A stretch of DNA of 12,592 bases from the NCBI GenBank assembly GCA_947176055.1, contig CAMWPE010000049.1, positions 1-12,592 on the forward strand, in the 5' to 3' direction. The notes beneath the pieces are model-generated. The model was not told where the DNA came from, did no database searches, and saw only the letters and a list, made by a program, of their open reading frames with translations. The position numbers and the translations under genes are program-made. Shown piece after piece: positions 8,038 to 12,592 of the stretch (within the stretch, counting starts at the first letter, position 1; each line of letters starts with the position of its first letter). Origin of the DNA: an uncultured Desulfovibrio sp. Lineage in GTDB: Bacteria > Desulfobacterota > Desulfovibrionia > Desulfovibrionales > Desulfovibrionaceae.

Positions 8038-9569
8038 AATACTTTATCGATATAACGCTGACCGCGCGGGAACCGCTGGTCATCACCGACGGCTCGGCCG
8101 AAAGCATGGCCAACGCCACCCTCCCCTATATCCCCGGCAATATGCTCCTTGGCGCCCTGGCCAGCCGCTGGGCTAGTCTGAACAAGGGCCTGGATCCGGA
8201 CGGAACGCCGGAATTTCAGGATCTCTTCCTGAAGGACGAGGTCTGGTACGGCTGCGCCTGGCCGCTCTGCGGCGAGGCCGCGGCTACACCCATTCCCACG
8301 AGCTATCTGCACAGGAAGAATTGTCCGGATCTGCCAGCCGCGAGCGCCGACGAAGATGACGGAAAAAAGGAATACTATGTCCGTAATTCCTTGATCCGGA
8401 AAGACGACGACAAACCTGAAGACGGCGGGAGCAAGCCGAAACTCAAGCGCGTCCGCGCGGGGTTCATGCATCCGGAGGAACTCTGGAAACCGGCGGAAAG
8501 ACAGACCTGGAACATTCACGTCGCCCTGGGCCGCGAGCGCTCGCATCGGGAAGGCCTGCTTTTTGGCTTCAGCGCCCTGGCGGCTGGCTCGCGTTTCCGG
8601 AGCCGGGTTATCTGCGCCTCCGGAGAGCTGGCAAACATCCTTCATACCCTGCTCGCCAAAACGGAACGATTCAACGTGGGCCACAGTCGCTCCGCCGGCT
8701 ACGGGCTCGTTCGCGTCGAGGCTTCCGCGCCCGCGGCAGTAACGACGGCCAAAAAAAAGGCCAAAATTTTTACGGTCTATCTGCGCTCGCCCTACATACC
8801 CGCGCCGTCCTGGGAAAATCCCATCGAATGTCTGGCCCGCGAGCTGGGCGGCCGGCTTTCCTCGCCTCTGGCCTCATTCCGTGAAATTCAAGGCTACAAT
8901 AGCTTCTGGAAAAAACCCCGGACCTCGCGGACGGCCATAAATATGGGCGGCGTTTTCCGTCTGGATTTCGATGAGGAACGCGAGCTTGAAACGCCGCTCT
9001 ATCTGGGCGGCGACAGGGACGAAGGCTACGGCGTAATCGAGCTCGACCCGCCTTTTTTGCGGGAAGCGGAGCCGACGATAAAAATTCCGGACAGACCGGC
9101 GGCGAAACCTCGAAAAAATTTGCCCCCATATCCCCTGCTCAATCTCCTGCGCGAGCGGGCGATGGAGCGGGAAGCCAGAAACCTGACCGAACAATGGTTG
9201 CGCGAGTGGAGAGGATTTATCGACGGCGACGGCCCCTCGGCCAGTCAGCGCTCGCGTTTGCGAACAATGGACGCGGACGAATTCGAGGAATTGCTGACCA
9301 AATCCCAGGGCGCTCAATGGTCCCGCTCCGTAGCTCCCTCGCCGTTTAAGGAAAAGGCGGCAAGGGATTTTGTTGAAAATATCGTCCGGGATCTTCTGAA
9401 TCGCGAAAAATTCCTGAAGACGCATGAGATAAAGGCTCCGGAATTGCCGGGCGGCCCGGCTTCGGACAAAGAGCTGGAAAAACTGGCCGCCAAAGCCCAT
9501 AAATTGTTTGTTTCCAGACTGGCCGCGGCCTGGTCAAAAGCGGAGAGAAACGCGAATGCTCGTTCTTAA
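8034..9569 (+). CDS. csx10: Csx10-like RAMP protein (Cas5-type subunit of type III-D)
   Basis: This encodes 511 residues. The N-terminal RAMP domain shows REPLVITDGSAESM (12-25) and ATLPYIPGNMLLGALASRW (28-46), matching the Csx10 pattern in which YIPG is followed by an (R/L)GALA-type helix. A charged insertion rich in D, E and K (about 95-140) is followed by LLFGFSALAAGSRFRSRV (175-192) and ERFNVGHSRSAGYGLVRVE (211-229), the first glycine-rich loop. A second RAMP-like domain starts near 244 (KIFTVYLRSPYIP) and ends with LYLGGDRDEGYGVIEL (322-337). The remainder, about 365-511, is charged and probably helical. Csx10 is the Cas5-like subunit that marks subtype III-D and should hold the crRNA 5' handle. 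A GGGAG site at 8022-8026 supports start 8034. The gene overlaps the next by 14 bases. Confidence 0.75.
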   Translation: MKYFIDITLTAREPLVITDGSAESMANATLPYIPGNMLLGALASRWASLNKGLDPDGTPEFQDLFLKDEVWYGCAWPLCGEAAATPIPTSYLHRKNCPDLPAASADEDDGKKEYYVRNSLIRKDDDKPEDGGSKPKLKRVRAGFMHPEELWKPAERQTWNIHVALGRERSHREGLLFGFSALAAGSRFRSRVICASGELANILHTLLAKTERFNVGHSRSAGYGLVRVEASAPAAVTTAKKKAKIFTVYLRSPYIPAPSWENPIECLARELGGRLSSPLASFREIQGYNSFWKKPRTSRTAINMGGVFRLDFDEERELETPLYLGGDRDEGYGVIELDPPFLREAEPTIKIPDRPAAKPRKNLPPYPLLNLLRERAMEREARNLTEQWLREWRGFIDGDGPSASQRSRLRTMDADEFEELLTKSQGAQWSRSVAPSPFKEKAARDFVENIVRDLLNREKFLKTHEIKAPELPGGPASDKELEKLAAKAHKLFVSRLAAAWSKAERNANARS

Positions 9570-10935
9570 ATTAATTATCGGCGCAACGACGCCCATGCGT
9601 TGCGGAACAGACGACGATCCCCTCCTCGATCAGCCGGTCAACCGCGACGCATTCGGCTATTGGCGCGTTCCTGGCTCCTCTATAGCGGGATCCTTGCGGG
9701 CGCTCGCCGCTAAAACCGATCCGGCAATGGCGGAAAAATTGTTCGGGATAAACAGCGCGGAACCGTCGCCCTCCCTGGTCTGGTGCGAGGACGCGGTCTT
9801 GCTAGACTTTGACAACAAGCCGGCTTTTTTGAAAAAACTCTCCGGCGAAGAGGTCGAAATAAAACCCGACGCCTTCGTCCGCGATCACGCGGCCCTGAAT
9901 GAGGACGCGAGCGTCGTCAACAAATTCGACTCCGAACTCGTCCCCGCCGGAGCCAGATTCCTGCTGGAGATCCGTTGCGACGGCTGGAAGCGGGATCTCG
10001 CTCCCAAAGAAGAAAAATTTTTTGAAGACCTTTGCGCGAAAATCGCAGCCGGTGGCCTGTCCCTGGGCGGAGGCCGTTCGAAAGGCTACGGCCAGTACCG
10101 CGTCCTGGATTACAGTTACGAAAAGATCGATCTAAAAACGCGCGAGGGTCAGGAAAAATGGTTAAATTCCCTCCCGGGAGCGCTCCCGGCGCCGGGCGCC
10201 AAAAACCTGCCCGCGGTCGACGCGAACCTGGCCGCGGACGAGGGTCTTTCCGGCGAGCTGGAAATTGATCTGTCGGGATCCGGCGCGATTATTATCGGCG
10301 GAGGGCATGGCGCCGCGGATATAGCTTTCGCGCTGACCCCGGTTCTCAATTACGCGGAAGGGAAGACGGAGCAGAAATATATCCTGCCATCGACTTCCGT
10401 CAAAGGCGTCCTGCGCGCCGCCGCGGCCAACATCCTGGCCAGTCGCGGCCTCGGCGAAAATAAAAGGCGGCAAATAATCGAAGAAATGTTCGGTCGCGCC
10501 AGCGGCGAGAGCGGCATTAAAAGCAAAATCTCCGTTTCCGATTGCGAGCTGAATCAATCGTCGTCCGCGATTGTTCCCCATGTAGCCCTCGATCGGTTCA
10601 GCGGCGGTCCAATGACCGGCGCGCTGTTTGACGAACAGCCCGTGTTCGCGAAAAACTACGGAGTCCGCCTGAAACTCAAGGTCGATTCCCTGCGAGATTA
10701 CGAAGCGGCCTTGTTCTTTCACCTGCTGCTGGATCTGGCCGACGGTCGCCTTGCCTTTGGCAACGGCGTCAACCGCGGCAACGGTCGCCTGGAAGCCAAG
10801 GGCTGGCGGGAGCGGCCGGAGATTCTCTTTGGGGATCTGGCCTGGAATGGGAGTTTTCTCCGCGATCTCGAGAGGGAAGACGCGGAACTTAATTTTATGG
10901 AATGGGACGAGGCGCTGGATAATGCGCGGTCTTGA
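9556..10935 (+). CDS. Tandem Cas7 RAMP protein (two fused Cas7 domains)
   Basis: This encodes 459 residues containing two RAMP domains in series. Domain 1 (1 to about 187) has a Csm3-type motif LLDQPVNRD (D25), then YWRVPGSSIAGSLRALA (35-51), an internal FVRDHAALNED segment and GGGRSKGYGQYRV (171-183). A Pro/Ala-rich linker (about 207-228) follows. Domain 2 (about 232-412) has IIIGGGHGAADIAFA (245-259; candidate catalytic D255), KYILPSTSVKGVLRAAA (274-290), the thumb-like pattern HVALDRFSGGPMTGALFDEQ (342-361) and FGNGVNRGNGRLEA (401-414). Type III-D2 complexes are known to contain such a double Cas7 subunit; its role here would be to occupy two adjacent crRNA positions and cut RNA. GGAGAG at 9542-9547 serves ATG 9556. 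Its stop is followed by the longest gap in the operon. Confidence 0.82.
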   Translation: MLVLKLIIGATTPMRCGTDDDPLLDQPVNRDAFGYWRVPGSSIAGSLRALAAKTDPAMAEKLFGINSAEPSPSLVWCEDAVLLDFDNKPAFLKKLSGEEVEIKPDAFVRDHAALNEDASVVNKFDSELVPAGARFLLEIRCDGWKRDLAPKEEKFFEDLCAKIAAGGLSLGGGRSKGYGQYRVLDYSYEKIDLKTREGQEKWLNSLPGALPAPGAKNLPAVDANLAADEGLSGELEIDLSGSGAIIIGGGHGAADIAFALTPVLNYAEGKTEQKYILPSTSVKGVLRAAAANILASRGLGENKRRQIIEEMFGRASGESGIKSKISVSDCELNQSSSAIVPHVALDRFSGGPMTGALFDEQPVFAKNYGVRLKLKVDSLRDYEAALFFHLLLDLADGRLAFGNGVNRGNGRLEAKGWRERPEILFGDLAWNGSFLRDLEREDAELNFMEWDEALDNARS

Positions 10936-11179
10936 GCGTCGTCCGGGAAATAGAGCGGCGACTGAAAAAACCATCGCCGCGTTCAAACAACCCGTCGACT
11001 AAATATTTTGCCAAATTTTAGCTAATCCGCAAGCCAGCGTTCGCGAAACGAACGCGATAAAGTTCTTTGAATTGGCCCGGGAGAAAGCTTGCTTCGCGAC
11101 CGCGCTGTTGTCTCCCGCAAAATATCGCCGCGCGATTTAAACAGAGCGAAAAATATTAATACAAACGGAATTTGCGATT
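10936..11179 (+). other. 244-base intergenic region with two inverted repeats
   Basis: No convincing gene lies here. Two inverted repeats stand out. The first is GCGTTCG (11037-11043) with CGAACGC (11049-11055), a perfect 7-bp stem with a 5-base CGAAA loop. The second is CGGGAGA (11078-11084) with TCTCCCG (11111-11117), a perfect 7-bp stem around a 26-base loop that is itself GC-rich. The region is also AT-rich at 11001-11027 and 11150-11163. Neither hairpin is followed by a T-run, so a rho-independent terminator is not supported. TATTAAT at 11154-11160 could be a -10 element for the next gene but has no matching -35. No direct repeats typical of a CRISPR array are present. Confidence 0.5.
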
Positions 11180-11626
11180 ATGAAAAATATGGACTCCTGG
11201 CCGTTGAGCGAGCGGAAATCGCGCGTCGAAAGCTTCAAGGCGGATTTCGCGCGCTTCGCGGAGCTGGCCGCGACTTTTTGCGAAAAAGCCTTTTTGCTGG
11301 CCGAATCGCCAAAAGGTATCGTATTCGGCCCCGCGCGGCCCATCGATGAGGCCTTCGCCCTGCCCTGCGAAAATATTATAATCTTCGCGCCGGACAGGGA
11401 ATTGCGCTGGGAAAAAAAGTATCTTGGCGCCGAAGGCTGGCTGCGCCTTGTTGAGGACAGGGCCGATGGCGACGAATACCGGACGCGCCAAAGCTCCTGC
11501 CTTTCGCGCCGCGAATACGGCTCCGTCCGCCTGCCCTACATCGAATATTTCCAGCCGGACGAAGACGGATTTCTGATCTTCCGGCTCGGCCGCTTCGCGA
11601 GCGGCCAAAGTTCTCCAAAACAATAA
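11180..11626 (+). CDS. Small CRISPR-associated protein, probably Csx19-like
   Basis: This encodes 148 residues with no signal peptide or membrane segment. I see no catalytic motif. Its size, its place inside a type III-D operon and its layout resemble Csx19 (TIGR03984). The matching parts are an early strand of the kind AFLLAESPKGIVFG (37-50), a middle segment NIIIFAPDRELRWE (65-78), a later WLRLVEDRADGDEY stretch and a C-terminal YIEYFQPDEDGFLIFRLGRF (119-138). These matches are from memory of the family's general pattern and are loose. Subtype III-D loci often carry a small uncharacterised protein of this kind (all1473-like in Nostoc), and this could be either. GGAA at 11167-11170 lies nine bases before ATG 11180, and an in-frame stop at 11138-11140 limits extension. 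The gene ends 16 bases before the next. Confidence 0.5.
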   Translation: MKNMDSWPLSERKSRVESFKADFARFAELAATFCEKAFLLAESPKGIVFGPARPIDEAFALPCENIIIFAPDRELRWEKKYLGAEGWLRLVEDRADGDEYRTRQSSCLSRREYGSVRLPYIEYFQPDEDGFLIFRLGRFASGQSSPKQ

Positions 11627-11642
11627 TCCGACGAGCAAAAAA

Positions 11643-12592
11643 ATGGCACCCTCCATACCCGACGCCACAGCCCCCTTTAATTTCATCCCTTACGAGCCTA
11701 AAACCGTTCTTGACGACTGGGAGGACGAGCCCGGGCGCTGGTCAGGAACAATTAAATGTTCTCTGACAGCGCTCTCCCCACTGCTCGTCGCCAATGTCCA
11801 CACCCGCCGCGAGGACGACTCGACCGATTGCGAGTTTATGAAGATCGATGGAACGCCGGTTATTCCCGGATCGTCAATTAAAGGAATGTTGCGTTCACTG
11901 GCCGAAATCCTCTCCTTCTCGAAACTGGCGCCGGTCTCCCGCGATCCCATTTTTTACCGCAATGTGACGGACAACAAAGTTTATCTGCCGGGATTCGCGG
12001 AGCGTCTGCCCGGGTTCGAAGAATCGGTCATGGGCGGATTTTTGCGGCGCGACGGCGTGGATTATTGGCTGATTCCCGTCGCGGTCGACCCAGTTCCCGG
12101 CAATTCCTCCATGGAGAAGGATCACAAGAACTATTTGCGGACGGGAGCCAATTTTACCGGTTACGTGACAACCGGCGGTTTTCCGGAAGGATGCCATAAG
12201 ACAGCTTATAAATTCCCGAAGCCCGGCCCCTCCGCCAACAAAATCAAATTGCGCCGCGAAGTTTACGACAACTTCGAAGCTCAACTGACCGAAAGCCAGC
12301 GCAAACGCTGGAACAAGGAAAGACTGACCGGACCCGGGTTTGGCCATCCCGTATTTTACCGCGTGGAAAACGGAGAGATCGCGGAGATCGGACTCGCGCG
12401 CTTTTTCCGGCGCAAATACAGGAACGCCGCCGCGGATCTGACCGGAGACGCCGACGGCGCGAAAGATTTTTGCTCGCGCCTGTTCGGTCGCGTAGGCAAA
12501 AACCGCGATGGCAAGACGGAGACGCGAAAAGGCAAAGCCGCCGTCGGTCCGGCCTTTGTCGAAGGCAAAGAAATGACTCCCAGGGAGGTAAT
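11643..12592 (+). CDS. TIGR03986-like RAMP protein (large Cas7-type subunit), 3' end outside window
   Basis: The frame is open from ATG 11643 to the window edge: 316 residues and no stop. The start matches the TIGR03986 CRISPR-associated RAMP family: APFNFIPYEP (10-19), RWSGTIKCSLTALSPLLV (32-49), FMKIDGTPVIPGSSIKGMLR (65-84) and SLAEILSFSKLAP (85-97), then RDPIFYRNV (100-108). The glycine-rich helix motif PGSSIKGMLRS is that of a Cas7/RAMP fold. A long stretch (about 110-270) of lysine- and arginine-rich sequence separates it from an LFGRVGK element (280-286), which in RAMP proteins normally follows the first helix closely. This implies a large insertion of the kind seen in the insertion-bearing Cas7 of type III-D. 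The family is usually much longer than 316 residues, so much of it lies beyond the window. Only a weak ribosome binding site (CGAG) precedes the ATG. Confidence 0.78.
   Translation, partial: MAPSIPDATAPFNFIPYEPKTVLDDWEDEPGRWSGTIKCSLTALSPLLVANVHTRREDDSTDCEFMKIDGTPVIPGSSIKGMLRSLAEILSFSKLAPVSRDPIFYRNVTDNKVYLPGFAERLPGFEESVMGGFLRRDGVDYWLIPVAVDPVPGNSSMEKDHKNYLRTGANFTGYVTTGGFPEGCHKTAYKFPKPGPSANKIKLRREVYDNFEAQLTESQRKRWNKERLTGPGFGHPVFYRVENGEIAEIGLARFFRRKYRNAAADLTGDADGAKDFCSRLFGRVGKNRDGKTETRKGKAAVGPAFVEGKEMTPREV

Noticed and set aside
9508..9555. Earlier start for the tandem Cas7 gene inside csx10
   Set aside because: The extra residues (FPDWPRPGQKRRETR) have no RAMP character. GGAGAG at 9542-9547 is correctly placed for ATG 9556, where the first RAMP strand begins.
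10162..10986. Long minus-strand open frame opposite the tandem Cas7 gene (274 codons)
   Set aside because: It lies almost wholly opposite a gene with clear RAMP motifs, its product shows no recognisable domain, and GC-rich codon bias readily produces such antisense frames. The same applies to the minus-strand frames at 6498-7184 and 7980-8684.
11037..11117. Rho-independent terminator(s)
   Set aside because: Both stems are good, but what follows them (GATAAAG and CAAAATA) is not a T-run on the plus strand, and no T-run supports a minus-strand terminator.
10936..11179. CRISPR array or degenerate repeat unit in the long gap
   Set aside because: There are inverted repeats but no direct repeats of 25-40 bases at regular spacing.
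7363..12592. Single-protein type III-E effector (gRAMP/Cas7-11)
   Set aside because: The RAMP domains are encoded by separate genes with their own starts and ribosome binding sites, and a Cas10 is present, which type III-E lacks.

Overview
The window is a GC-rich bacterial segment. Its left third (bases 1-3610) holds four ordinary plus-strand genes. Its right two thirds (3704-12592) hold most of a type III CRISPR-Cas effector operon, best read as subtype III-D. All genes I accept lie on the plus strand. The housekeeping content (UbiX, a TatD-type metal hydrolase, a lipoate-protein ligase, and a CgeB/DUF3880-type glycosyltransferase) would suit a Desulfovibrio-like or other deltaproteobacterial (Desulfobacterota) genome. 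That placement is a low-confidence impression from gene content, not a phylogenetic result.

Layout: (1) 1-310, the 3' end of ubiX, cut by the window. (2) 343-3610, a tight cluster of tatD-like, lplA-like and glycosyltransferase genes, with the last two junctions being stop/start overlaps of 1 and 4 bases. (3) 3611-3703, a short leader with a GC-rich hairpin. (4) 3704-10935, five closely packed genes: a Can1-like CARF/nuclease, an HD-less Cas10 with an intact GGDD motif, a Csm3-like Cas7, a Csx10-like (Cas5-type) RAMP and a tandem-domain Cas7. (5) 10936-11179, a 244-base gap with two clear inverted repeats and no gene. (6) 11180-11626, a small protein resembling Csx19. (7) 11643 to the end, a RAMP protein of the TIGR03986 type that runs off the window.

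Inferred working model: the Cas7-type RAMP proteins coat the crRNA and cut target RNA. Csx10 would sit at the crRNA 5' end. Cas10 has no HD nuclease but keeps GGDD, so it should answer target RNA by making cyclic oligoadenylate. The Can1-like protein, first in the operon, has two CARF-type sensor domains, one nuclease domain that looks intact and one degenerate copy. It would then cut nucleic acid when it binds that messenger. No Cas6, Cas1, Cas2, ring nuclease, separate Cas11 gene or CRISPR array is visible here. They may lie beyond 12592 or elsewhere in the genome.

The most interesting points are the Can1-like duplicated architecture, the tandem Cas7 that keeps candidate catalytic aspartates in both halves, the helical tail of Csx10 as a possible home for the missing small subunit, and the structured gap inside the operon.
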